This document shows positions 44,302-55,660 of a stretch of 64,000 bases of DNA, piece by piece. The notes beneath the pieces were generated by a model. It worked only from the letters and a program-made list of their open reading frames with translations. It did not search any database and was not told the DNA's origin. Position numbers and translations under genes: made by a program. Every line of letters begins with the position of its first letter. Within the stretch, counting starts at the first letter, position 1. The stretch is from positions 105,091 through 169,090 of the forward strand of contig NZ_AOHO01000014.1 of NCBI RefSeq assembly GCF_000342005.1, in the 5' to 3' direction. This DNA comes from Amycolatopsis decaplanina DSM 44594. Its GTDB lineage: Bacteria; Actinomycetota; Actinomycetes; Mycobacteriales; Pseudonocardiaceae.

Positions 44302-45600
44302 ATGAGTCGATCAACGGTCGAGCATCCGTCCCGATCGAAGAGCCGGCATCTGACGGTGCCGCAGGGCGTCGCGCTGTACGTCGGCGCGGTCCTCGGCACC
44401 GGTCTGCTGGTCCTGCCGTCACTGGCTGCCAAAGCGGCCGGCCCGGCGTCCATACTCGCGTTCCTTGTCCTGGTGCTGGTCTCCGCGCCGGTCGCGGCGA
44501 CCTTCGGTGCGCTGGCCGGACGGCATCCGGACGCGGGCGGCCCCGCGACGTTCGCCTTGCGAGCGTTCGGGCCGAAGACCTCGGCGGTGACCGGATGGTG
44601 GTTCTATTTCGGCACCCTGGCGGGCATGCCCGCGGCCAGTGCTTTCGGGGCGGCTTATGTCACCGAACTGGTCGGCGGCGGCCGGACGACGACGATGGCC
44701 CTGGCGGCGGTCCTGATCCTCATCGCCATCGGAGTCAATGTGTTCGGTGTGCACCTGTCCGGCCGGGTGCAATTGGTGCTCACCGGTTTCCTGACCATTC
44801 TTCTGGTCGGTGCCGTGGTGCTCGCCGCACCGAAAGCGGACACCGCCAATCTTCAGCCTTTCGCGCCGCACGGATTCGCCGGTGTCGCGACCGCGATCAG
44901 TCTGCTGGTGTGGTCTTTCACCGGTTGGGAAACCGTCACTCATCTGGCCCCCGATTTCCGGAAACCGAAGCGGGACATGCCACTCGCGACGGGAATCTCC
45001 ATTCTCATCATCGGCGTGCTTTACCTCGCCGTCGGCGGGATGACGATCCTCGTGCTCGGACCGCGAGCCGGTGAGACCCAGGCGCCGCTGGCCGCGATGC
45101 TCGGGGAAGGGATCGGGACCTCCGTCCGTGTGGTCGCCGCGGTGATCGCCGTCGTGGTCACGCTCGGGGTGCTCAACGTCTTCGTGGCGAGCATGGCGAA
45201 GCTCGGCGCCGCGCTGGGCCGCGACGGCGCGCTGCCGCGGTGGCTGGCCAAAGGCAGCCAATCAGGTGACGTGCCGCGGCGCAGCCTGCTGGTGGTGACG
45301 GTGGGGACCGCGATCAGCTTCCTCGTCGCGATCCTCACCGGTTTCGAACTGGAGCAGGCGCTGCGCGCGGAGAACGCCTGTCTGATCGGGATCTATCTGG
45401 TGGCTATGGCCGCCGGGGTCCGGCTCCTGCCGTCCGGTGGGAAGCAGCGGTGGCTCGCCGTGCTCGCGACGGTCCTGGTGTTCGGCGTCCTCGTTCTGGC
45501 CGGCTGGTATCTGCTGTTCGCCGCGGCGCTGGCGCTGGGGGCGCTGGTGTACTTGAAGTTCTCCAAGCACTCCGGTGCGGGGGCCGCGGAAGAGCGTTAG
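44302..45600 (+). CDS. APC superfamily amino-acid permease
   Basis: The 432-residue protein has 12 hydrophobic segments and the APC opening VPQGVALYVGAVLGTGLLVLPSLAA, where the GTG motif lines the substrate site. ETVTHLAPDFRKPKRDMP is the usual loop after helix 6. Length and layout match amino-acid or polyamine transporters of the YjeH-like group. It converges on the biosynthetic cluster, so it is not in that operon. Confidence 0.87.
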   Translation: MSRSTVEHPSRSKSRHLTVPQGVALYVGAVLGTGLLVLPSLAAKAAGPASILAFLVLVLVSAPVAATFGALAGRHPDAGGPATFALRAFGPKTSAVTGWWFYFGTLAGMPAASAFGAAYVTELVGGGRTTTMALAAVLILIAIGVNVFGVHLSGRVQLVLTGFLTILLVGAVVLAAPKADTANLQPFAPHGFAGVATAISLLVWSFTGWETVTHLAPDFRKPKRDMPLATGISILIIGVLYLAVGGMTILVLGPRAGETQAPLAAMLGEGIGTSVRVVAAVIAVVVTLGVLNVFVASMAKLGAALGRDGALPRWLAKGSQSGDVPRRSLLVVTVGTAISFLVAILTGFELEQALRAENACLIGIYLVAMAAGVRLLPSGGKQRWLAVLATVLVFGVLVLAGWYLLFAAALALGALVYLKFSKHSGAGAAEER

Positions 45601-45621
45601 CCGCTGGGTCCTTGGCCCACT

Positions 45622-45676
45622 GTCCGTGAAGGCCTCCTTGAGGGACTCTGGGTCCCTCAAGGAGGCCTTCACGGAC
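45622..45676. repeat. Family-2 palindrome, perfect copy
   Basis: A perfect 25-bp stem (left arm begins GTCCGTGAAGGCCTCC) closes the loop TCTGG. It lies 21 bases after the permease stop and ten before the convergent GYD gene stop. It matches the element at 27323-27377 at all but one base. Confidence 0.85.
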
Positions 45677-45686
45677 TCGCGTGACC

Positions 45687-45983
45687 TCAGGCGGCGACGG
45701 ACTTCGCCAGGTCGAAGTACTCCTTCAGCGGCATGGCCACCATGCTTTCGGTGCGCATCGAACCCGACTGGGCGATGAGCGACATCGCGCCGAAGGCGGC
45801 GCGCGGGTCGTCGTCCAGCTCCAGGATGATCAGGTAGTCGTATTTCCCGAGCAGGTTCCACGCGGTGACGATCCGGACTCCCTGTTCCTCGAGACGTCCG
45901 GTCAGTTCGGTGAACCTGGCCAGTTCCTCCGCTTCGGTCTTGCAGGCTTCATCGGTCGCGTTGGCGAGGACGACGGTGTGCAC
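45687..45983 (-). CDS. GYD-domain protein
   Basis: The 98-residue protein has the ferredoxin-like GYD pattern ([24 protein letters not shown]). Family members form small dimeric alpha/beta barrels and some resemble monooxygenases or stress-response barrel proteins. It is 12 bases downstream of the thioesterase and is the last gene of the biosynthetic operon. It may be a tailoring enzyme or a binding protein; nothing in its sequence decides this. Confidence 0.75.
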   Translation of the reverse strand: MHTVVLANATDEACKTEAEELARFTELTGRLEEQGVRIVTAWNLLGKYDYLIILELDDDPRAAFGAMSLIAQSGSMRTESMVAMPLKEYFDLAKSVAA

Positions 45984-45995
45984 GACGCACTCCTT

Positions 45996-46660
45996 TCAGG
46001 CGGCGAGGTCTTTGCGGATCGCGCGGTGCAGGAAGGTCGCCGACGTCCGCAAGGGGAAGTGGTCGCCGGGAACCTCGCGGGCGGTCACGTCCGCGGTGGT
46101 GAACTCGCCCCAGCGGCGCAGGCCGTCCTTGTCGACATGGCCGTCGCTGAGACCGCGGAACGCCGAGACGGGGCAAGGAATCGGCGGCCCCTCGTGGTAT
46201 TCGTAGGTCTCCGCGAGCGTGTAGTCGGCGCGCAGGCCGGGCAGGAACTCCTGCCGCAGCTCGGCGTCGGCGTGGATCTCCGGCGGCAGCCCGCCGAGCC
46301 GGGCGACCTCCTGCAGGAATTCGCGATCCGGGAGTGAGCGCAGGTCACGGCCGCGCGACGCTTCGACCGGCGGCACGGCGCTGCCGCAGACGAACAGGCG
46401 CCGCGGCGGCCCGGACAGCGCGCGCACGGCTTCGAACGCGATGACGGCGCCGAGACTGTGTCCGAAGAACGCGAAGTCCTCGTCCGTTTCGCACTGTTCG
46501 ACGACCGATTCCGCCGCTTCCTGCAGGCTCAACGGCTCGTCGTCGGACGGCCGCGGATGCTGCAGTGGCACCACTTCGATTTCCGGCGCGAGCGCCTTGA
46601 TCCAGGTGCGGTAGCCGGCCGGGGTGCCGCCGGCGTGCGGAAGACAGTAGAGCTTCGTCA

Positions 46661-46664
<4 letters not shown>
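45996..46664 (-). CDS. Type II thioesterase
   Basis: The 222-residue protein has the TEII signature: LYCLPHAGGTPAGYRTW at the start, nucleophile FFGHSLGAVIAFE (Ser near residue 90) and catalytic His in VPGDHFPLR. Type II thioesterases release stalled or misloaded acyl groups from carrier proteins. Here no in-line thioesterase domain exists, so it might also release the product. It starts in an ATGA overlap with the adenylation-carrier gene; an alternative ATG at 46661 is adjacent. Confidence 0.9.
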
Positions 46665-49245
<2,581 letters not shown>

Positions 49246-49246
<1 letters not shown>

Positions 49247-50427
49247 CACGCCACCTCCAGCGCTTCGTCGAAGAGCGCGGCCGAAACGGTGGCCAGCATC
49301 ATCTCCGAGGTTCCGCCCGCGACCGTGAGCCCGGGTGCCTCGCTCAGGGCGGTGGTGAGCTCGACGTCGTCCGTCGGCAGGCCGTCCACCCGGTCGGCGG
49401 CGGCGGGACGGCGGGCGACGACCTGTTCCCGTCCGGTGAACGCCTCGCGGACCGACCACACGAGCGCGGCGACCCGGCTGGTGAGCTCGCTGGTCCACCA
49501 TTTCGCTCCGGCGGCGGCCGCGGCGGCGTCCTCGCCGCGGGACAGCAGTTCGACGGCGTGCCAGGTCAGCAGCCGCGCGGCGGGCAGATCCGCCTGCAGC
49601 CCCCGCACGTCGGAGACGGCGCGCGCGGGCAGTTCGAACCGCGTGAGCAGGTCCAGCCACCGCTGGGCGTGCCCGTAGAAGTAGACACCGGTCCGCTCGA
49701 CCGCCAGTACCTCGTTCACCAGCTGCCAGGCCTCGCCCTCGGCACCGACGAGGGCGTCCGCGGGCAGCCGGACGTCGTCGAACACGATGTGGTCGAACGC
49801 CTCCGGATTGAACCCCGGGATCTCGCCGATCCGCACGCCGTCGACGTGCAACGGCACCAGGAAGAGGCTGAGCCCGGCGTACTTGCTCTTGCCCTCGCCG
49901 GTGCGGGCCAGGCAGATGCCGTACTCCGCCTTGTTCGCGCCGACGTTCCAGATCTTCTCGCCGGACAGCCGCCAGCCGTCGCCCTCGCGTTCCGCGTGCG
50001 TGGCGAGACCGCCCAGGTCCGAGCCCGCCTCCGGCTCGCTGTAGAGGACGACGAAAAGCCGTTCCGCGGCGGCCATCGCCGGGAGGAACCGGGCCTTCTG
50101 CTCGTCGGTGCCCGCCACGAGCAACGTCGATCCGGCGTTGTCCACGGTGTTGACGCGCGCACTGTCCGGCACGCCTGCCAGCGCCATCTCCTCGGCCACG
50201 ATCGCGGACTCCACAATGGACAGCCCGAGCCCGCCGTACTCGGTGGGCCAGTCCGGCGCCAGCCAGCCGTGCTCCCCCAGCCTGCGGTAGGTCAGGTCCG
50301 GATGCCGCCAGGGCCGTGCGCGGCGGGCCCGGACGAGGTCTTCGCGGCATTGCACACGCAGGAGTTCGCGGACGTCCTGCCGCAACCGCTCCTGTTCGGG
50401 AGTGAAAGTGAAAGGTGGTGTGAACAT
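49246..50427 (-). CDS. Acyl-CoA dehydrogenase-type flavoprotein
   Basis: The 393-residue protein starts after GAGGAG. It has full acyl-CoA dehydrogenase architecture: GWLAPDWPTEYGGLGLSIVE, the FAD signature LYSEPEAGSDLGGL, WNVGANKAEYGICLARTG, and VAGGTSEMMLATVSAAL near the end. Homologues acting on carrier proteins make pyrrole, dehydroamino-acyl or enoyl intermediates. The overlapping neighbour carries a half-size relative, recalling mycobacterial FadE pairs that only work as heteromers. I infer it oxidises the amino-acyl group on the neighbouring carrier domain. Confidence 0.88.
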
Positions 50428-50436
50428 CGAGTCTCC

Positions 50437-51231
50437 TCAAGTACGTACGCGCGTCGGTTGTGACCGCGCCGCGGCCATCCCGGCGAACCAGCGTTCGAAC
50501 GCCGGTGGTCCGCCGTCACCGAGGACGGTGAGCGCGTGACTGCCGACGATGAATCCGTCGGCGCCTTGCCGGGCGACGGCGGCGACGTCGTCGGGATTCC
50601 GGATGCCGAAGGCGGTGTACACGGGCAAACCCGGGCGAATCCCGCGGATGTCGTCGATCCTGCGGCCGAGTCCACTGTCGACCGTGCCGGCCCGTCCGGT
50701 TTCCGAGCTGAGCGCGAGGTACACGAACCCGTCGCCGCTTTCCAGCATGTCCCGCTCTTCGCCGGTGACCGGGCCGGCGGACACGCGGAGCGCCGGAACC
50801 AGGGCGAGCCCTCGGCGGCGTGCCCGTACCGCGTACTCGGGGAAAGGCCGGATGTCGTGTTCGCAGAGCAGACCCGCACACCCCGACAGAATCTCGTCAC
50901 CCGCGCGCCACCTGTCCACGGACGGCCAGGCCGACCGGTAGACGACGCCGACCCGGACCGGCGCCACGGCGAGCCAGTCGCGAAGCCGGGGTGAGCGCGG
51001 GTCCAGACTGTCCGGCCCGGCCTTCGCCAGCGCCTCGGCGACGACGCCGCCGGTGCTGGCGGAGAACTCCGTATCGAGCAGGATCGGGAATTCGACGAAG
51101 TCCGCTCCACCGGCGACAGCGGCGCGAACAGCGGCGAGACTGGTGTCCCAGTCCGGAAAACCCGGGACGAGATAGACCCCGAACCCGAGCCTTCCTGGGG
51201 TGGCTGCATTCTCGCGAAGCAGTGCGGTCAT
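50437..51231 (-). CDS. Tryptophan synthase alpha-like protein without the catalytic Asp
   Basis: The start at 51231 (MTALLRENAATPGRL) overlaps the upstream stop by ATGA. The 264-residue protein has the TrpA barrel: YLVPGFPDWDTSLAAVRAAV, GADFVEFPILL, GDGFVYLALSSETG, VYTAFGIRNPDDVAAVA, ADGFIVGSHAL. Glu47 fits the catalytic Glu49 of Salmonella TrpA, but the place of Asp60 is Ala58. Phosphate-binding loops are kept (GFVY, VGSH). There is no trpB or other trp gene nearby. It may cleave or form an indole-type bond, or bind another phosphorylated ligand. Confidence 0.78.
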   Translation of the reverse strand: MTALLRENAATPGRLGFGVYLVPGFPDWDTSLAAVRAAVAGGADFVEFPILLDTEFSASTGGVVAEALAKAGPDSLDPRSPRLRDWLAVAPVRVGVVYRSAWPSVDRWRAGDEILSGCAGLLCEHDIRPFPEYAVRARRRGLALVPALRVSAGPVTGEERDMLESGDGFVYLALSSETGRAGTVDSGLGRRIDDIRGIRPGLPVYTAFGIRNPDDVAAVARQGADGFIVGSHALTVLGDGGPPAFERWFAGMAAARSQPTRVRT

Positions 51232-52061
51232 GCCGGCTGCTCCTGACGGGCGGCCGCGATGTCCATCACCCGCAGCGCGCAGTAGGTCTCCCACAGCGTC
51301 GAACCGGGATTCGTGCTGAACCCGCCGTCGGGTTGGGCGCACCGCCGGACGGCGGTGTCCAACTCGGCCCAGGGCCAGGCCAGATTCAGCAACTGGACGG
51401 TGCGGGCGCCCCAGTAGGCGCTCGCGAGCGACCATTCCGCTTCGGACGGCCGCATCCGGATGTGCCCGAAACCGTCGTCGCACGAGACGACGAACGGTCC
51501 GCTCGCCTGCGCGTCGGCGTGGTCGCGCTCGGTGCCGAGCCACTGCCGGATCGCGACCGAGCAGTAGGTCCGCTCGATGTCGGACGGACGATCGGGCAGG
51601 AGCGCGCAGCCTCGGTCGTCCTTGGTGCATTCGCCGAGGAACGCGCGGATCGCGCCGTCGGCGGACGGCTCCGGCCGGGCGCCGAGGATGATCAGGGACC
51701 GCACCCCGTAGAACAGGTCGTCCATGTCCACGACGGTCTTGCCCCCGGAGCAGAGCGCCTCGCCCACCCAGCGGACCACCGCGGCGGAATCGGGCACGGT
51801 GACCCCGGCGAGCTGATACAGCCGTAAGGCGTAGTACGTCGCCCCGAGGGAAGGCGCGCCACCGCGGAACATGGCGTAGGCGCCGCCGGTCCTCGCCGCG
51901 GAGGCGAATTCCAGTTCCTGCCGGGTCAGGCCGCTTCCCCGCATGGCGCGGATCTCCGCACCGAACCGGGTGGCTTCGAGGCTGGGGGCGCTTTCGCCGG
52001 TCTCGACGAGCAGCCCGTCCTGGCCACGGCAGGTCTCGACGAAAGTCATGGCGTCGGTCAT
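51228..52061 (-). CDS. Small terpene-cyclase/prenyltransferase-fold protein with DMDD motif
   Basis: The 277-residue protein starts at 52061 after GGAAAGGA. It contains several alpha/alpha-barrel repeats of the squalene-cyclase/prenyltransferase-beta type: GGAYAMFRGGAPSLGATYYA, CDDGFGHIRMRPSEAEWSLA and QPDGGFSTNPGSTLWETYCA. Asp112-Met-Asp-Asp115 (VVDMDDLFYG) fits the DxDD acid motif of class II terpene cyclases, but the protein has only one barrel, about half the usual size. No prenyl-diphosphate synthase is present in the window. Function is open between cyclisation, prenyl transfer and a non-catalytic role. Confidence 0.7.
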   Translation of the reverse strand: MTDAMTFVETCRGQDGLLVETGESAPSLEATRFGAEIRAMRGSGLTRQELEFASAARTGGAYAMFRGGAPSLGATYYALRLYQLAGVTVPDSAAVVRWVGEALCSGGKTVVDMDDLFYGVRSLIILGARPEPSADGAIRAFLGECTKDDRGCALLPDRPSDIERTYCSVAIRQWLGTERDHADAQASGPFVVSCDDGFGHIRMRPSEAEWSLASAYWGARTVQLLNLAWPWAELDTAVRRCAQPDGGFSTNPGSTLWETYCALRVMDIAAARQEQPA

Positions 52062-52082
52062 CGTGATCGTTCCTTTCCTTCC

Positions 52083-53261
52083 TCAGCCGGGCGCGGATCC
52101 GAAGATCTCGTTCTGCGGCGGGAAACTCTGGAAGTCGAGCGCTCCGAATCCGTAGTGGGCGGGCAATTGCTGCGGCGCGGGCGTGTGGAACAACAGCGAA
52201 TCGGCGTGCAGCCGGTTCGCGGAGGCGTGGGAGTACGCGTTGTACAGATCCAGTGCCCGGCGTTGTGCCTGCGGGACCGAGGCCAGCGGCCCGGCGTCGA
52301 CGAAGTCGCCGATCTCCTTCAGCACGGCCATCCCGAGGCAGAAGGTCAGCAGGTCCTGCGGTTCGGTGACCAGCCCGGCCCCGGTCCGGACCACCCGGTA
52401 CGGCTTCGGCATGGCTTCGAGCAGGTCGCCGGAGTAGATGACGAAGTCGGCGACGTCCGTGCCGGCGATGTCCAGTTCGAGGATGCTGGGACTGAGCAGG
52501 TAGTTGAGGTAACCGAAGATCTTGGGGTTACGGCTGAAGTAGAACAGGCAAGCGGCTTCCTCCTCCGCGCGGGTCTCGGCGTCCACCTGCCCCGCCAGCC
52601 GGGACATGACGGTGCCGTAGCAGCCGGAGTCGACCAAGGCGACGCTTTCGGGCTCGAACCGCTCGCCGTCCCTCAGGCCGAGCACGTCTTCGAGCGAGCC
52701 GTGATCGGCGCGGGAAGCGTGGACGAGCCGGATGTCCAGCCCGGCGGACACCTCGAGCCGGCGCGCCGTGAGGTAGGTCGTCAACATGTCGCGCGCGAGG
52801 AACAGCACCTGACGGCGATGGCGGTGCACGCACCATCGGACGACCCAGTCCGCGAAAGACACCCAAAGCGGGATCCAGGGCCGGATACGCCAAAGGAACC
52901 GCTCGATCGCCGAGCCGACGCCGTCCGCGACGGTGCGGCCGCGGCCGGGATCGACGGCGTGGCACACCTGCGCGATCTGGACTTCGGAAAGATCGCCTTC
53001 CCCGCGCATGGTCTCGATGAAGTCGTGGATCGCTTCGTCCATGCCGGGCGCGGTGGAACCCGTGATGGCGCACCAATGGTGGATCCAGTACTCACCCATC
53101 CGGCCCCACTCGGCCGACGCACTGACCGCGTCGCGTCCCGGACAGTCGACGAGCAAGCCGGTCAGCCACGCCGGGACGTCGCCGGCCGGCACTCGAGGTC
53201 CGGCGGCCAGCACGGCCGCGGCGCCTCCTCTTCGGGACCGTGTTTCACGCTCCTGGGGCAT
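52083..53261 (-). CDS. HAD-like protein of unknown function
   Basis: The 392-residue protein shows no confident family. The central part has QVLFLARDMLTTYLTARRL (~151-169), HASRADHGS and VALVDSGCYGTVMSRL (~207-222). This resembles the HAD-type domain found beside glycosyltransferases, which has RDG, SR and DxGxxGT motifs, though the first Asp context is altered (ARDM). The N-terminal ~100 residues are helical and unassigned. It is 21 bases upstream of the cyclase-like gene and opens the biosynthetic operon. Confidence 0.7.
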   Translation of the reverse strand: MPQERETRSRRGGAAAVLAAGPRVPAGDVPAWLTGLLVDCPGRDAVSASAEWGRMGEYWIHHWCAITGSTAPGMDEAIHDFIETMRGEGDLSEVQIAQVCHAVDPGRGRTVADGVGSAIERFLWRIRPWIPLWVSFADWVVRWCVHRHRRQVLFLARDMLTTYLTARRLEVSAGLDIRLVHASRADHGSLEDVLGLRDGERFEPESVALVDSGCYGTVMSRLAGQVDAETRAEEEAACLFYFSRNPKIFGYLNYLLSPSILELDIAGTDVADFVIYSGDLLEAMPKPYRVVRTGAGLVTEPQDLLTFCLGMAVLKEIGDFVDAGPLASVPQAQRRALDLYNAYSHASANRLHADSLLFHTPAPQQLPAHYGFGALDFQSFPPQNEIFGSAPG

Positions 53262-53434
53262 ACGTCTGGCCCTTCGGTCGGTGTTACCGGGGACGCCACG
53301 CCGCGGATCCGGTGGGGAAGGGAGGAACGGGGTACCGGTGGGTGACGCCGTCGTTCGCTGATTTCACCGTATGAGTCAGGAGGAGCCGTGGCGATCACTT
53401 CGGCGCACGGTCCTGTCCATCATCCGTACCCTGG

Positions 53435-54268
53435 CTAGCCGGCCAGGAGTAAGACGGCCGTGGCCGCGCCGAGGAGCCCGAGCACCTGCGGCCAGTTGAG
53501 ACGTTCCTTGAGTACGGCGATGCCGAACAGCACCGGGATGGCGGGGTACAGAGAGGACAGCACCACCGCGATGGCGAGCAACTGCTGCTGGGTCGCCAAG
53601 GTGTACAGCACGATCGCCGCCGCCCCCAGCACGCCGGTGAACACGGTCGGGAGCACCAGTTTCGGCCGCAGACCGGGCCCGGGCGGCCCCGGCCGTGTCA
53701 TGGGAAGCAGGGTGAGGGCGGAGATCGCACGGCCGGCCACGATCGGCCACAGTCCGGCCGCTGGATCGACCTGTCCGAGCCCGATGTTCTGCAGGGCGAA
53801 CCCGGCACCGGCGATCAGTCCGTCGACGGCGCCGTGCGCGGCGTTGCCGTCACCGTCGTTCCCGCCGCGCGCGATGAGCCACAGCGCCGGGAAGGCGACG
53901 GCGATCCCGCACCAGGCGAGCGGGTCCGGGCGGTCGTTCAGGAGAGCGACCCCCGCGAGCACCGGTACCGCGACCCCGCCCACGACGCTGAGCGGCACGA
54001 CCACGCTCAACCGGCCGCGGCTCATGCCCCGATAGAGGAACAGCACCCCGATCCCGGTTCCCAGCCCGGAAAGCCCGCCCCACGACAGGTCCGCGGCCCC
54101 GACGGAGGGGGCCGAGACGAAGAAGGCGGCGGCCGCCGTGGCGATCAGGCCGCCGACCTGGCCGATCAGCGCGACGAGTTCGGGTTTGGCGTGCCGCGAG
54201 AGGAGGCCGGCGGCGAAGTCGGCGAGCCCGAAACACAGGGCGGAGAACAACGCGAGTGTCTCACCCAT
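53435..54268 (-). CDS. EamA/DMT family exporter
   Basis: The 277-residue protein has ten hydrophobic helices in two EamA repeats (ALFSALCFGLADFAAGLLS first; GLIAGAGFALQNIGLG begins the second). SSLYPAIPVLFGIAVLKERL is the usual helix 9 signature. DMT exporters move amino acids and small metabolites outward. It lies between the AraC gene and the biosynthetic genes on the same strand, so it is a candidate exporter of the cluster product. The 173 bases downstream hold the next gene's leader. Confidence 0.85.
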   Translation of the reverse strand: MGETLALFSALCFGLADFAAGLLSRHAKPELVALIGQVGGLIATAAAAFFVSAPSVGAADLSWGGLSGLGTGIGVLFLYRGMSRGRLSVVVPLSVVGGVAVPVLAGVALLNDRPDPLAWCGIAVAFPALWLIARGGNDGDGNAAHGAVDGLIAGAGFALQNIGLGQVDPAAGLWPIVAGRAISALTLLPMTRPGPPGPGLRPKLVLPTVFTGVLGAAAIVLYTLATQQQLLAIAVVLSSLYPAIPVLFGIAVLKERLNWPQVLGLLGAATAVLLLAG

Positions 54269-54315
54269 GCTTTCCTGCCTAGTGCATGATCACCGGCCCG
54301 GCAACTTCTCCGTCG

Positions 54316-55305
54316 TCAGCGGAACGGGCCGATGAGCCGGCGCAGCGTATGGGAAGGGGCCTCGCCGAACCGGTCGCGATAGGTGGCCGCGAATCGTCCG
54401 AAATGGAAGAAACCGTGCCGCTGCGCCACTTGCGCCACGGTGACCACGTCGGGTTCGCCCGACGACAGATCGGCATGGGCGCGTTGCAACCGGACATCGC
54501 GGAGATAGGCGTTGGGAGTGGTCGCCAGATGCCGTTTGAAGCCCTTCTCCAGCGCGCGGACGCTCACCCCCAGTTCGCGAGCGAGACTCGTCACCGAATG
54601 ATTCCGGTGCGGCTGGCCGTCGATCAGGCGGATAGCCTCGCGAATGGTGCGCGACGAAACGAGTTTCGAATCACCGGTCAGGACATCCCAGTAATTGTGC
54701 TTCTGCGATGCCAGAAACGTTGTCATCAATCCCTGTTCGACGGAATCCGCAACAACGTCGATTTCCAGCGCACTGTCCGTATCGTCCAACGACTCCAGGT
54801 AAGCCGCCAACGCGTCGTACCAGCCCTTGACGGGCTGCTGAGCGAGGTTGAGCACCTCTTCGAAGCGCAGGGGCTGCGGCAGGGCGCGTCCGAGCATCGA
54901 ACTCAGCCGCGTTTCCAGGACCCCGCGGTCGATGACGACCATCAACTGGGCGAACTCCTGCGTCCAGCGCGCCTCCATCGCCGCCCCGGGATTGACCACG
55001 TAACCCCGCCGTTCCCGGATGTGCGGCCTTCGCTTGCCTCCGCCGAAGGCGGCGCGGCCGATCACCGGGATCGAAATCAGGAACCGGCGGCGAGGACATT
55101 CGACCCGCAGCCCGGCCGCGACCGGATACTCGAGGTAGGCGACGGTGAAGTTCTTCGTCCGGCGGGCGTGCACGCGGCCCGTGGAGCCTTCCGGCGCGGA
55201 ATGCGGCTGAAACCGGCATTCCCCGAGAAGACCAGCCAGCCCGTTCCCCACCTCGCGGGGGTCTTCCGAAACCAGCAGCGTGTAATTTCCGAGCGGCCTG
55301 TCCAC
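54316..55305 (-). CDS. AraC family transcriptional regulator
   Basis: I place the start at GTG 55305 (MDRPLGNYTLLVSEDP), after AAAGGGGG; an in-frame ATG at 55383 would add 26 residues without better support. The 329-residue protein has an N-terminal AraC_binding_2-type domain (ECPRRRFLISIPVIGRAAFGG) and a C-terminal double helix-turn-helix (HSVTSLARELGVSVRALEKGF, VTVAQVAQRHGFFHFGRFAATY). It heads the minus-strand cluster and is divergent from an APC permease, whose promoter has a 12-base direct repeat. Confidence 0.87.
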   Translation of the reverse strand: MDRPLGNYTLLVSEDPREVGNGLAGLLGECRFQPHSAPEGSTGRVHARRTKNFTVAYLEYPVAAGLRVECPRRRFLISIPVIGRAAFGGGKRRPHIRERRGYVVNPGAAMEARWTQEFAQLMVVIDRGVLETRLSSMLGRALPQPLRFEEVLNLAQQPVKGWYDALAAYLESLDDTDSALEIDVVADSVEQGLMTTFLASQKHNYWDVLTGDSKLVSSRTIREAIRLIDGQPHRNHSVTSLARELGVSVRALEKGFKRHLATTPNAYLRDVRLQRAHADLSSGEPDVVTVAQVAQRHGFFHFGRFAATYRDRFGEAPSHTLRRLIGPFR

Positions 55306-55660
55306 TCGAGTGCCCCCTTTTCGGACAGCGACGAATGGGGCACTTGCCGTGAGGTACCCCCATTTACCGGAACACCGGGCCACCGATTCACGGGCGGCCC
55401 GTTCTTCCGGGTACCCAATTCGATCGGGTGAGGTGAGCGGGGCGGGTAAATCCGTTCGAATAGCCTAACCACTCCACGGAGCAGCACCGGCCTAACCACT
55501 CAGGAGAACTTCAAACGCGTCGATTCCGGTCAATCCGCGCGCGCTCGCCCACCTCTCGACGTCACCCAGCGCTGACGGGCAAGCGATACGCACGCAGAGA
55601 CAAAGGACAGAGAGGAGTCCGCTCCCATACTGGCCGTCCAGCGGAGATGAGGAGCAGCGA
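55306..55660. promoter_or_regulatory. Divergent AraC-permease control region with a direct repeat
   Basis: GCCTAACCACTC occurs at 55463-55474 and again at 55490-55501, 27 bases apart. AraC-type regulators bind such direct repeats. The rest of this 355-base spacer has no gene or strong hairpin that I can support. The permease ribosome-binding site GAGGAG is at about 55648. Confidence 0.5.

Noticed and set aside
50437..51231. Part of a tryptophan operon
   Set aside because: No trpB, trpC or other trp gene is adjacent, the catalytic Asp is missing, and the neighbours are carrier-protein and dehydrogenase genes.
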